7,846 nt of DNA from Ignavibacteria bacterium (GCA_018058125.1 JAGPCH010000050.1:1-7846); one strand, 5' to 3'; positions 1-7,383 are shown, counted from the stretch's first letter. Notes: generated by a model from the letters alone, not told the origin. Made by a program: numbers and translations.

Positions 1-1197
1 TTCAGAATAATAGCATGAATCAATTGCTCTTATATTTCCTCCGATCGGCCAGACACAAGAGTGCGTATGTCTCGAGCCCATGCTGTGTCCCATCTCGTGA
101 GTTACTACACTTACAGTCCAGGAATAAGTTGGATAGTTACTGTAATTAGTTTCAATATTACTGAATGCAAATCTTCCTGCAGAATCATTGACGTTATACT
201 CTGTGCAAAGAACTCTGATCCAGGCTATTCCGCCGAGTTCAGCTTTTCGTGTAGAAAGAAGATGTCCGATATTCCCCTGAAAGTTATCCTGATTATCCGC
301 GCCGAAGTTAAGTAAAATCTGATATGAATCGTTCATGTTTGTGTAAGGATCCGCTGCTGACCAGTATGCAAGTGAGGAAATCTGGAACGGAATGGATTCA
401 TTCTGATAAAGTGTCATTACAGAATTGAACATGCCGGTGATGAAATTTTCCAGGAGCTCAGGATCCTGATTCGCATCCAGATACATCTGATAATCCGCTT
501 CAAAATAAACCTTAACAGGAAGACGCGCAGGATTGTCTGTTTGTACTGACAAATTATTTTCAGGAATTTCATTTCCCGGAGTCAAAGCCCTTACAAGTTT
601 ATCTCCGAACTCTTCCGCTCTGCAGTTAAACTCATTGCTGATCTTCATGTCAGCATCATTATAAAAAATATAATTTTCAGAATAAGTGTTGTCATTGTTT
701 TTTACTGATCCCAGTACATAATTTCCGTATTCATCTGACAGCACTGCCATTACAAAGTTTTTGAAAATGCTTACCGAAGCAAGAGAGTTTGGGATTCCTT
801 TGACAGAGCCTGTATAATGAATTCCGTGATTGATTCTATCTGTCTGATTTTCAGAAGTGATCCTGTTCTTAAATTCATATTCATCAGCAAGCGGATAAGA
901 TCTGGTAAGCTCCAGCTCTAATGAAGTATTATCACTCAAAGGGATCTGAAAAAGTATGTCAGTATTTTCATTAGTTAAAAAATTTCTGACAGCGCTTTTA
1001 TCTAATTTGAGCAGAATCGACTTTGTGACAAATGAAGAAGTATTATCATTTTCACCGGTGTTACCTTTGAATGAAAACAAATTAACCTTTTTCTCATTTG
1101 AATCAGAATGTTTATTCGTCTCTGATGAAAAAGCCGGTGATGTGAAGTTAAAAATTATAGCGAATAAAATTAAACAAAAAATATCTGATATTCTCAT
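1..1197 (-). CDS. Secreted metzincin zinc metalloprotease, M12B/reprolysin-like, C-terminus cut by window start
   Basis: The 399 codons seen are open to position 1, so this is the N-terminal part of a longer protein. Residues 1 to about 25 form a Sec signal peptide (hydrophobic FCLILFAIIF, cleavage near AFS-S). Residues about 40-215 look like a propeptide, including the GSVKGIPNSLASVSI stretch (130-144) typical of M12B-type prodomains and a lone C192 that could act as a cysteine switch. The catalytic domain starts near residue 226. The metzincin zinc site HExxHxxGxxH is complete at 367-377 (HEMGHSMGSRH), followed by THSC. It is expected to cleave proteins outside the cell or at the surface. 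The Met-turn and any C-terminal sorting domain lie outside the window. The start is supported by GGAGG seven bases upstream and by an ATGA overlap with the upstream gene. Family call is firm; the substrate is unknown. Confidence 0.93.
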   Translation of the reverse strand, partial: MRISDIFCLILFAIIFNFTSPAFSSETNKHSDSNEKKVNLFSFKGNTGENDNTSSFVTKSILLKLDKSAVRNFLTNENTDILFQIPLSDNTSLELELTRSYPLADEYEFKNRITSENQTDRINHGIHYTGSVKGIPNSLASVSIFKNFVMAVLSDEYGNYVLGSVKNNDNTYSENYIFYNDADMKISNEFNCRAEEFGDKLVRALTPGNEIPENNLSVQTDNPARLPVKVYFEADYQMYLDANQDPELLENFITGMFNSVMTLYQNESIPFQISSLAYWSAADPYTNMNDSYQILLNFGADNQDNFQGNIGHLLSTRKAELGGIAWIRVLCTEYNVNDSAGRFAFSNIETNYSNYPTYSWTVSVVTHEMGHSMGSRHTHSCVWPIGGNIRAIDSCYYSE

Positions 1198-1667
1198 TTA
1201 GCTGCCTCCGAAGAATTGCTCAGATCATTACCTGATCTTTTATCTTTAATAATGCTTGCAGTTACTTTTTCATAAAACAGGTTTCTGGATACATTGACAC
1301 CATACAGATTAAGTTTCTGCTCATTGTCCTCAAATTCATATTCGTATTTAAGAGATGTCTGATCATAATTAAGTTCGGATCCGGATACAGAATAGTCTCT
1401 GACTAACGTCTGACCTTCCGGACAAGTAAGTTCGGCAACTCCATCCGATCTGAAGTTTACGTTTTCCTGCGGACAGATATCCTGCAGAGCGCCTGTCTGC
1501 TGAACAAGTCTCCAGTTACCTACAAATGACTGCGGAGTGGGCTCTTCGTTGTTAAGTAAATTTTCACAGTCCGATGAAATAAGCGGAAATGAGATCAGTG
1601 TCAGGATCAATAAAAATTTTAAAACTCTGAACCTGATTTTAGGATATGAGATGAATGAGAAATTCAT
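1194..1667 (-). CDS. Small secreted protein with lipocalin-like features, translationally coupled to the protease
   Basis: 157 residues. A basic N-terminus (K10, R12, R14, K17) and the hydrophobic run FLLILTLISFPLI (18-30) make a Sec signal or anchor. The C34 that follows has Asp before it, so it is not a proper lipobox. The mature part opens with GNWRLV (50-55), the usual first strand of small lipocalin-like beta-barrels, and continues with strand-like segments and two cysteines (C65, C82) that could form a disulfide. I do not recognise a precise family. The TGA stop overlaps the protease ATG (ATGA), which indicates co-translation. By analogy with small beta-barrel inhibitors encoded beside secreted metalloproteases, it could be an inhibitor or chaperone of its neighbour; this is inference only. 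No clear Shine-Dalgarno precedes the ATG. The gene is likely real; the function is uncertain. Confidence 0.7.
   Translation of the reverse strand: MNFSFISYPKIRFRVLKFLLILTLISFPLISSDCENLLNNEEPTPQSFVGNWRLVQQTGALQDICPQENVNFRSDGVAELTCPEGQTLVRDYSVSGSELNYDQTSLKYEYEFEDNEQKLNLYGVNVSRNLFYEKVTASIIKDKRSGNDLSNSSEAAK
1205..1209 (-). promoter_or_regulatory. Shine-Dalgarno site for the metalloprotease
   Basis: GGAGG read on the minus strand, seven bases before the ATG at 1197. It lies within the last codons of the upstream small secreted-protein gene, so it fixes the protease start and allows re-initiation by ribosomes finishing the upstream gene. Confidence 0.75.
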
Positions 1668-1699
1668 ATGCAGCTATAAGTTGTATTTTAATTTAGGGT

Positions 1700-1728
1700 A
1701 AATTAAAAATACTAATCTACAATTGCAA
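1700..1728 (-). promoter_or_regulatory. Weak candidate promoter for the secreted protein/protease pair
   Basis: On the minus strand TTGCAA (1728-1723) is followed after 17 bases by TAATTT (1705-1700), in the only sizeable gap (108 nt, 1668-1775) between adenine deaminase and the next gene. The -10 match is poor and the region is A/T-rich, so this may be chance. No convincing terminator for the upstream operon is visible in the same gap, so read-through is possible. Confidence 0.25.
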
Positions 1729-1775
1729 GAATTAATAATAATGTAAGTGTAGGAATGAAATGCTGAATAATTTTG

Positions 1776-3416
1776 CTAAAGAATGAGATCTGCAAACTCG
1801 AATTTGCTCCCGTCAAATAATCCTTTATCGCTTAACTTAAGCTGTGGAATAACCAGTAAAGCCATAAACGAAAGAGTCATGAAAGGCGCTTTAAGTTTTG
1901 TGCCGAGATCTTTGGCAGCTTTATCCAAAGCAGTATATTTTCCGGCAGTGACCCAGCCGTCATCAGTTGTCATTATTCCCGCTACCGGCAAAGGCAGGGA
2001 CTCTGTAACTCCGTCTGCTGAGACACTGATACCGCCTTTATTTTCTATAATGGCATTAACCGCTTTACAGATATCTTCATCGGATACACCAACTGCTATA
2101 ATATTGTGTGAATCGTGAGCGACACAGGATGCAATCGCTCCTTTTGTCAATCCGAAATTTCTTATGAACGCTACGGCAGGTTTACTGTTTGTGTATCTTT
2201 CGACAACAGCAATTTTCAAAATGTCACTTCCGGGATCTGATATAATTTTCCCGTTTTCAATTTTAGCCGGTAAGTGAAGTTCGCTGGTAATGAGCTGACC
2301 GTCAAGCGCTTCAATGACCCTGATACTCTTACGGCCCTCTGCTGAAGTAACTTCAAAATCAGTTGGAGATTTTGGTGATGTATTAAAATGGTTGATGATT
2401 TCTTCATCTACTCTTTCAATAAGACTTTTTCCATTTTCCGAAACAAGTTCTCCGTTAATAAATGTTTTCACAACTTTGAAATCTTTAAGATCTTTGACTA
2501 CAATAAAATCCGCATCATCGCCTTTTCTGAGAATTCCTGTATTAAGCTTATAATGTTCAACTGGATTAATGCATGCGCATTTGAGCACATCAAAAATATC
2601 ATAGCCGAGAGATACTGATCTGGCAACTATTTTATCTATCTGACCTTCGACAAGGTCGTTTGGATGTTTGTCGTCACTACAAAACATAACCGAATCTGAA
2701 TGATCTTTTATGATAGTATGAAGCGCTTCATAATTTTTTGCGGCAGAACCTTCACGAATAATGATCTTCATACCTTTCTCAAGTTTATCAAGAGCTTCGC
2801 TAAGTGTAAAGCATTCGTGATCAGTAGAAATGCCGTGAGAAATATACTTTTTTGCATTTTCACCCATTAGACCCGGAGCATGTCCGTCTACAGGTCTGCC
2901 GAGTTCTTTTGCAATCTTAATTTTTTCCATTACGACCGGATCATCAAACAGAACTCCCGGATAGTTCATCATCTCGCTCAGATAATGAAGACCGTCTTCC
3001 GTAAATAATTCTCTTATGTTTTCAGAAGTGATCTCAGCGCCTGCGGTTTCAAAAGTTGTAGCCGGCACACAGGAAGGAGCTCCGAAATAAAATTTGAACG
3101 GGACTTTATTTCCGTTACGGATCATATATCTGACGCCTTCCATTCCGAGAACATTGGCTATCTCATGCGGATCAGAAACGGTTGAAACCGTTCCGTGCAC
3201 CACAGCCATCCGCGCAAACTCCGATGGTATCAGCATCGAACTCTCGACATGCACATGCGCATCTATGAATCCCGGCATTATAAAATTATCATACTCGTTT
3301 TTATTCTCTTCAATACTATATATTTTAGAATCCTTGACAGTGACTGTTCCGGGATAAATTTTTCCGTTAATTATATCTACAATGTTTCCTGATATTTCAA
3401 AAGAATTCTTTTCCAT
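1776..3416 (-). CDS. ade: Adenine deaminase (EC 3.5.4.2)
   Basis: 546 residues, close to the usual 550-600. It hydrolyses adenine to hypoxanthine and ammonia in the cytoplasm, feeding purine salvage. It is an amidohydrolase-superfamily enzyme using a metal centre. Visible landmarks in order: metal-binding HVH at 54-56 in [22 protein letters not shown] at 81-89, DGHAPG at 177-182, STDHE at 197-201, REGS at 221-224 and SDDKHP at 247-252. The C-terminal adenine-deaminase domain carries [20 protein letters not shown] near residues 475-495. All expected catalytic histidines and acids appear present. The ATG lies 15 bases after the DUF5996 stop, so the gene is probably the last of the operon starting at 7131. 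No Shine-Dalgarno is seen, and no purine riboswitch-like leader is possible at this internal position. The family call is very secure. Confidence 0.97.
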   Translation of the reverse strand: MEKNSFEISGNIVDIINGKIYPGTVTVKDSKIYSIEENKNEYDNFIMPGFIDAHVHVESSMLIPSEFARMAVVHGTVSTVSDPHEIANVLGMEGVRYMIRNGNKVPFKFYFGAPSCVPATTFETAGAEITSENIRELFTEDGLHYLSEMMNYPGVLFDDPVVMEKIKIAKELGRPVDGHAPGLMGENAKKYISHGISTDHECFTLSEALDKLEKGMKIIIREGSAAKNYEALHTIIKDHSDSVMFCSDDKHPNDLVEGQIDKIVARSVSLGYDIFDVLKCACINPVEHYKLNTGILRKGDDADFIVVKDLKDFKVVKTFINGELVSENGKSLIERVDEEIINHFNTSPKSPTDFEVTSAEGRKSIRVIEALDGQLITSELHLPAKIENGKIISDPGSDILKIAVVERYTNSKPAVAFIRNFGLTKGAIASCVAHDSHNIIAVGVSDEDICKAVNAIIENKGGISVSADGVTESLPLPVAGIMTTDDGWVTAGKYTALDKAAKDLGTKLKAPFMTLSFMALLVIPQLKLSDKGLFDGSKFEFADLIL

Positions 3417-3431
3417 TAATGTAAATGATTT

Positions 3432-4355
3432 TTAAATTTTGGGTTTTTCAATTGGCGGTTTGTATTCGCATGCTTCTTTGTCCCAACCCGAAAGTTCAAC
3501 TCCGGAATCGAATATGCTTTGACAGAAATCAGTCAGCATTTTTTCAGGATCCGGACTGTTTCTTACGGTTTCATATTTAAGAAAAAATTCTCCTTTCTCA
3601 TCAGACCAGAATGCTTCTTCTGGTTTGATCAAAGATTTTTCATAACCTTCTGGTTTTGGATATGTATATCCGAAAAAAGCCGGCTCGGGAAAGTCATCGC
3701 TTCCGGGCCAGAATCCAATTGTGATCTGACCTGTATCCATTGCAACCCTGTATAAAAGATCCATTCCGGGCTGGGTTTTTATCTGCCCTATAGAAAAGAA
3801 TGTTATAGCCAAATCAAAGCTTCCCCACCACATGTTTACAGGTGACATCTTTCCTGAAAACCTGCTTCTGAATTCGGTGAAAACATTTCCGGTTAAAATT
3901 AGTATCTGCCACCATTTTCTTACAGCGCTTTCATCATAGGTTTTATTTACATCATCCGTATCCATTTTTACCGGGACTTTCATCTCCACTGACATTGGGT
4001 TGATCTCCAGTTCTACTCCAAGTTCTTTTAATGCTGAAAACACTTCTTTGTAAAACTCTGCAACGCTTTTCCCGCTTAATGGAAATGAAATTGATCTTCC
4101 GTTACTGGCATGAATAAACAGGTCATGAGTTATAAAATCAAATGTTATATCAATTGAACCGAAACTAACCGGCATCCTGTCTGAAGTGATCCCTCTTGAT
4201 GTCAGGCTGAACGGGATCTGAGCCCATTCTACCTGCATCGGCATAAGAGCAAGTCTTATCTTGCCGATTATCTGTGTAAAAAGATGAATTGTGCCAAGTG
4301 TTTCTTTCCATTCATCATAAGGAAGTGGATGCCAGATATTTTTTAATTTATTCAT
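3432..4355 (-). CDS. DUF5996 family protein
   Basis: 307 residues, the normal full length for DUF5996. Matching features are the opening W-x-PLPYDEWKETLGTIH (8-24), TQIIGKIRLAL (27-37), FDFITHDLFI (72-81), the WWGSFDLAITFF segment (176-187), GFWPGSDDFPEPAFFGYTYP (214-232), and the C-terminal GEFFLKYETVR (255-265) with WDKEAC (291-296). No signal peptide or membrane segment is seen, so it should be cytoplasmic. To my knowledge the reaction is unknown for the family. Here the usual WGSFDLAVTRFSG-type motif reads ITFFSI, so the Arg and Gly often found there are changed. The start has a strong Shine-Dalgarno (GGGAGGG). It sits between dinB-family and adenine deaminase genes with gaps of 16 and 15 bases. 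Confidence 0.93.
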   Translation of the reverse strand: MNKLKNIWHPLPYDEWKETLGTIHLFTQIIGKIRLALMPMQVEWAQIPFSLTSRGITSDRMPVSFGSIDITFDFITHDLFIHASNGRSISFPLSGKSVAEFYKEVFSALKELGVELEINPMSVEMKVPVKMDTDDVNKTYDESAVRKWWQILILTGNVFTEFRSRFSGKMSPVNMWWGSFDLAITFFSIGQIKTQPGMDLLYRVAMDTGQITIGFWPGSDDFPEPAFFGYTYPKPEGYEKSLIKPEEAFWSDEKGEFFLKYETVRNSPDPEKMLTDFCQSIFDSGVELSGWDKEACEYKPPIEKPKI

Positions 4356-4359
4356 TTTT

Positions 4360-4366
4360 CCCTCCC
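4360..4366 (-). promoter_or_regulatory. Strong Shine-Dalgarno for the DUF5996 gene
   Basis: GGGAGGG on the minus strand, four bases before the ATG at 4355. It is the clearest ribosome site inside the five-gene unit. The adjoining DinB, GT4, GT9 and adenine deaminase starts have none, so this gene may be translated more strongly than its neighbours. Confidence 0.7.
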
Positions 4367-4371
4367 GGATT

Positions 4372-4833
4372 TTATTTTTTAATAATTCTTATAAAATGTA
4401 TGTAATCAGTATAAGGAAGTTCACTGACAAAAGGTTTTATCAGTGTAATGATCTGCCCCCTGTGATATGCAGAATGATGCGACATATGTATCAGTATATC
4501 CGATAATATTGTCTCGAATTTTTCCCCTTTGGTATTAGCATAACTTATAACTTTATTCAGATCATTCTCAGAAAGTGAATTTAAAAATCCGGCAAGTTTT
4601 TCCGATGAGATCTTAAGTTTATAAGTTAACTCATCTTTACCATACTCCTGCCATACCTTTATCTCAGAGCTTTCGTTTTGCATTCTGCTCAGCCATATCA
4701 TTTGAGCATTTATGATATGTGACATTAATGAAACTGCTTTAGCAGGGATTTCCACATTAGCTGATAAAGATACTGCAATTTCATTGTTCGCCCAACTCTC
4801 ATATTCAAATAAATTTTTATAATGGTCTTTCAT
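4372..4833 (-). CDS. DinB family protein (four-helix metal-binding fold)
   Basis: 153 residues, typical of DinB/YfiT-like proteins. The expected metal-binding histidine triad is visible: H39 in LMSHIINAQMIWLSR, and H120 and H124 in the late helix HHSAYHRGQI. The C-terminal TDYIHFIR segment is also a common DinB-family ending. Members are cytoplasmic; some bind zinc or nickel, some act as thiol-dependent transferases or hydrolases, and many have no known reaction, so no substrate is assigned. Despite the name, it is unrelated to DNA polymerase IV. The start lies 19 bases after the GT4 stop and the stop lies 16 bases before the DUF5996 ATG, which places it in the middle of the operon. No Shine-Dalgarno is visible. 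Family call firm, role unknown. Confidence 0.93.
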   Translation of the reverse strand: MKDHYKNLFEYESWANNEIAVSLSANVEIPAKAVSLMSHIINAQMIWLSRMQNESSEIKVWQEYGKDELTYKLKISSEKLAGFLNSLSENDLNKVISYANTKGEKFETILSDILIHMSHHSAYHRGQIITLIKPFVSELPYTDYIHFIRIIKK

Positions 4834-4852
4834 GAATTATTAAAAATTAATT

Positions 4853-6007
4853 TTATTTTTTAATGAGTTCTTTTACCGAATCAACAAATTTCTCCCACGT
4901 ATATTTTTTCTTTTCCTCTTTGGCATTAATGGTAAATTTTTCTTCAAGCCCTTTTTCATAAAAATCAATAACTGCCTTTGCAATCGCAGACGGACTTTTC
5001 GGTTCGATGATCAGACCGGTCTCATTGTTTCTTACAACTTCTGCTAATCCTCCGACATCAGTTGCGATCACTGGTTTATCATAATGATAAGCGATCTGTA
5101 TAATGCCGCTCTGCGTAGCATCGGAATATGGAAGTACGACTACATCAGAAGCCGAAAAGAAATATTTTACATTCAGATCCGGAACGAAATCAGATACGAC
5201 TTTAATGTCATCCTCAAGTCCAAGACTTCGAATCTGTTCGCGGTACTTTTCTTCATCACCATAATACTCTCCGACTACCAGAAGTTTGAGTTTTACTTTC
5301 TTCAGTATCTCAGGCATGGCATCTATAAGATAATTCAGTCCTTTATATTTTCTTATATATCCAAAAAACAAAATCACTTTTTCGTTCTGAAGATCTATGC
5401 CATACTCTTTTAAAATAAAATCTTTAGCTTCAGACTTTTCCACTTTGTCACCGAAGATATTATAAACCGGATGCGGAATTAATTTATAGGGCTTTCCTTT
5501 GTTGAAAAGTTTAAGATCTTCCTCAACTGTCTTTGACATTACTACAAAATAGTCACCCTGACTGAATGCAAGCTTTGTAAAAAATTTATCACCAATTCTT
5601 TTCTCATGCGGAATTACATTATCGCAGATGTACAGAACTTTTGTATCTTTCTTCGAAAACTTTTTTACAATGTATGAAATAACGGCAAAGCACGGTCCGA
5701 AGTAAGGTATCCAGTATTTGAATATAAGCAGATCGGGATTTTCAGCGGCAATTTTTTTCCCGGCAGAGAGCCAGTTGAGCGGGTTTATCGAATCAATGCA
5801 TATTACATTCTTTTCATCCGGAATTTTAACCGCAGGTTCTCCCTGTTCGAATTGTGTCTTCCCCGGAAATAAAAACTCGGGATATTGCCTTTTAAAAGAA
5901 TAGACTTTTACATCATCAGCTTCGGAAAAATATTTATACATCAGAGAGTTGTACTGTGCTATTCCACCCCGCATCGGAAAAGCCGTTCCCGCTATAATGA
6001 TCTTCAT
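4853..6007 (-). CDS. Glycosyltransferase family 4 (GT-B fold)
   Basis: 384 residues with the two-domain GT-B layout. The N-terminal acceptor half begins with the glycine loop PMRGGIAQYN (11-20), followed by the ICDNVIPHE segment (127-135). The C-terminal nucleotide-sugar half begins at FFGYIRKYKGL (214-224), continues through LLVVGEYYG (242-250), and ends with ATQSGIIQIAY and KPVIATDVGGLAEVV (311-325). It should transfer a sugar from an activated donor to a lipid- or glycan-bound acceptor on the cytoplasmic face of the membrane. The common GT4 E-x7-E motif is absent: the equivalent stretch reads SDATQSGIIQIAY, as in a sub-branch of GT4. Donor and acceptor cannot be read from sequence. Its ATG shares one base with the stop of the GT9 gene (TAATG), which argues for coupled translation and a shared surface-glycan pathway. 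Confidence 0.92.
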   Translation of the reverse strand: MKIIIAGTAFPMRGGIAQYNSLMYKYFSEADDVKVYSFKRQYPEFLFPGKTQFEQGEPAVKIPDEKNVICIDSINPLNWLSAGKKIAAENPDLLIFKYWIPYFGPCFAVISYIVKKFSKKDTKVLYICDNVIPHEKRIGDKFFTKLAFSQGDYFVVMSKTVEEDLKLFNKGKPYKLIPHPVYNIFGDKVEKSEAKDFILKEYGIDLQNEKVILFFGYIRKYKGLNYLIDAMPEILKKVKLKLLVVGEYYGDEEKYREQIRSLGLEDDIKVVSDFVPDLNVKYFFSASDVVVLPYSDATQSGIIQIAYHYDKPVIATDVGGLAEVVRNNETGLIIEPKSPSAIAKAVIDFYEKGLEEKFTINAKEEKKKYTWEKFVDSVKELIKK

Positions 6008-7131
6008 TATGCTTTGATTTCTTCTATTGCCAGTTGTCTCAGGCAGGCATCAAAAACATCATCCGGCATAAGAAACTCCATACACTCATACACTTTATTC
6101 ACGCAAACAGGCTGAAAGAAACAGTGGCATGCTTTTCGCGGCTGAACGATCTCGCCGTTTCCGTAAAGCTCGAATTCATTCGGATTGAAAATATTGTTCA
6201 TCAGTATAAGCTTCTTCTCCAACGCTATCGCTATGTGCATGCTCATTGTCACCTGCGTAACTACAGCGTCGCATTTATTCATCAGATTAATAAAAGTCTT
6301 CAGATCATACACACCAAAATATTTTGCATCAGTTGCTTCATTCAGCATTTTATTTTTTTCATCCTCGCCCGGTCCTCCGAGCAGTACGACTTCAATATCG
6401 TTTTTGGTAAGTTTATGTATGAGTTCGATCCAGTAATCATTCTTCCATAATCTTGATGTCCATCTTTCGCCGCAACCGGTATTCAGTCCGACTACCAGTT
6501 TGCTTTCATTCAGCGCCCAGTCTCTGTCATACTTTTTATCTGCTTTAAGAATATACTTCTCTCCTTTGAATTCATATCCGCATATATCAAATATCTCTGA
6601 AATATAATTTTCTTTATTCTCTATGGAAACATTATCGAATATACCTGTGAGATATTTATGTTCGGCGGATTTGCCGGCGGGATAACAGTATCCGTCTTTT
6701 ATAGTGAAACCAATCTTCTCCTTTGCATTTACATTCGACAAAATACTGATAGCTTCGTAATCTTTGTCTAAGTTGATCACAACATCGAACTCTGTAGCAT
6801 AAATAAATGATACATTCTGCAGATTATATTTCAGTACTTCATCGGCTTTAGTTTCTTCGGAAATTCCTGTCGGAACAAGCTCCGGGGAGTTTGTCAGCCA
6901 GTAAATTTTTGCAAACGGATATTGTCTTTTCAGTGGATAGAGCAGAGGAGTTGTGCGGATCACATCACCCGCCGCGCCAAGTTTGATGATGAGAATTTTT
7001 TTATCAGTCTTGTCATAGTAGCTGCAGTCATTACACATAACGCCGTGAAGTTTATTCGGTTTACACGGAATGTGTCCTCGGAAGTGTCTGCAATCGGGCT
7101 TTACGTCACTGAGTTTTATAATTTCTGTCAT
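6007..7131 (-). CDS. Glycosyltransferase family 9 (ADP-heptose:LPS heptosyltransferase-like) with N-terminal Cys cluster
   Basis: 374 residues from the chosen start. Before the GT9 core there is an extension with four cysteines (C14, C23, C33, C36; DCRHFRGHIPC then MCNDC) that looks like a small metal-binding knuckle. I recall this extension from related GT9 proteins. The GT-B core begins at KILIIKLGAAGDVIRTTPLL (45-64), where D56 matches the catalytic Asp of heptosyltransferases. The donor half has NTGCGERW (217-224) and LLGGPGEDE (250-258). Four more cysteines (C335, C337, C343, C350) lie near the C-terminus. It likely adds heptose or a related sugar to a lipopolysaccharide-type core at the inner membrane. 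An in-frame upstream ATG at 7182 would add a hydrophobic 17-residue leader that overlaps the promoter dyad, so 7131 is preferred. The stop overlaps the GT4 start by one base. Confidence 0.91.
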   Translation of the reverse strand: MTEIIKLSDVKPDCRHFRGHIPCKPNKLHGVMCNDCSYYDKTDKKILIIKLGAAGDVIRTTPLLYPLKRQYPFAKIYWLTNSPELVPTGISEETKADEVLKYNLQNVSFIYATEFDVVINLDKDYEAISILSNVNAKEKIGFTIKDGYCYPAGKSAEHKYLTGIFDNVSIENKENYISEIFDICGYEFKGEKYILKADKKYDRDWALNESKLVVGLNTGCGERWTSRLWKNDYWIELIHKLTKNDIEVVLLGGPGEDEKNKMLNEATDAKYFGVYDLKTFINLMNKCDAVVTQVTMSMHIAIALEKKLILMNNIFNPNEFELYGNGEIVQPRKACHCFFQPVCVNKVYECMEFLMPDDVFDACLRQLAIEEIKA

Positions 7132-7148
7132 ATATAAATTAATCGGTA

Positions 7149-7177
7149 AATATAAAAGTATTAGGTTATAATTGTAA
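7149..7177 (-). promoter_or_regulatory. Candidate promoter of the five-gene unit
   Basis: On the minus strand TTACAA (7177-7172) is followed after 17 bases by TATATT (7154-7149), a five-of-six -10 match, which would give a leader of only about 11 bases before the ATG at 7131. An overlapping alternative fits a Bacteroidota-type pattern: TTG (7182-7180), 19 bases, then TACTTTTA (7160-7153) resembling TAnnTTTG. The sequence cannot decide between them. Its position before the first gene of the operon supports a promoter here in some form. Confidence 0.45.
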
Positions 7178-7184
7178 TACAATT
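7170..7184. promoter_or_regulatory. Perfect 15-nt dyad, possible operator
   Basis: The sequence AATTGTA, one central base, then TACAATT is a perfect inverted repeat (7+1+7). It covers the proposed -35 element of the GT9 operon, a position where a dimeric repressor would act. The low GC content makes a chance palindrome more likely than usual, and no regulator gene is present in the window. Confidence 0.4.
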
Positions 7185-7191
7185 TTGATGT

Positions 7192-7234
7192 TTTGAGTCA
7201 CGGCTTTTTTGCCTCGAAGGCTCTAAGACTCAAA
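7192..7234. repeat. Stem-loop element with nested hairpin
   Basis: TTTGAGTC (7192-7199) and GACTCAAA (7227-7234) are exact reverse complements and would form an 8-bp outer stem. Inside it GCCT-CGA-AGGC (7211-7221) makes a second small stem. It overlaps the first copy of the 28-nt repeat. It lacks a downstream T-run on either strand, so it is not a typical intrinsic terminator. Confidence 0.6.
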
Positions 7235-7239
7235 GAGAA
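7212..7239 (+). repeat. Diverged 28-nt dispersed repeat, copy 1
   Basis: It reads CCTCGAAGGCTCTAAGACTC and continues CAAAG-type to 7239. It aligns without gaps to copy 2 at 7273-7300, sharing the frame CCxCxxxGGCxxxAAGACxCxAAGAxAA. The pattern resembles CACAAAGGCACAAAGACAC-type sequences that I recall as widespread intergenic repeats in environmental bacteria. That recall is not checked against a database. Confidence 0.55.
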
Positions 7240-7272
7240 AATTTTGATGTTAAACTATGTGAATCGATTTTA

Positions 7273-7300
7273 CCACTATGGCAAAAAGACACTAAGAAAA
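7273..7300 (+). repeat. Diverged 28-nt dispersed repeat, copy 2
   Basis: It begins CCACTATGGCAAAAAGACAC and ends TAAGAAAA. It is closer to the remembered consensus than copy 1, with the GGC, AAGAC and AAG blocks conserved and 61 bases between copy starts. The two copies run in the same direction, and neither carries coding potential. Confidence 0.6.
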
Positions 7301-7366
7301 TCTTACCGTTTATTTTATTTGGATATTCGTTTTAGGAATTGTTTATTGAAATATTTACTGAAAACC

Positions 7367-7383
7367 CAATCCCGTAGGGATTG
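7367..7383. repeat. CAATCCC palindromic repeat, copy 1
   Basis: CAATCCC-GTA-GGGATTG is a perfect 7-bp stem with a three-base loop. It matches copy 2 at 7415-7432 except for one extra loop base. Such GGGATT/AATCCC hairpins recur between genes in some Bacteroidota-like genomes (recall, not checked here). Confidence 0.8.

Noticed and set aside
61..315. Plus-strand frame opposite the metalloprotease
   Set aside because: It is an antisense shadow; the minus strand encodes a clear zinc protease here. The same applies to 956-1201.
1564..1575. Lipoprotein signal ending at C34 of the small secreted protein
   Set aside because: The residue before Cys is Asp and the preceding pair is Ser-Ser, which does not fit a lipobox. 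Ordinary signal cleavage or anchoring is more likely.
2216..2407. Minus-strand 63-residue frame inside adenine deaminase
   Set aside because: It lies in another frame of a well-matched gene and has no independent support. Plus-strand frames over ade, DUF5996, GT4 and GT9 are rejected for the same reason.
7132..7182. Extended GT9 start at 7182 adding MYYNYNLILLYLPINLY
   Set aside because: It would translate through the promoter-like region and dyad. GT9 relatives with the Cys extension begin shortly before the DCRHF motif, as the 7131 start does.
7211..7234. Intrinsic terminator at the nested stem-loop
   Set aside because: No T-run follows the stem in either direction.
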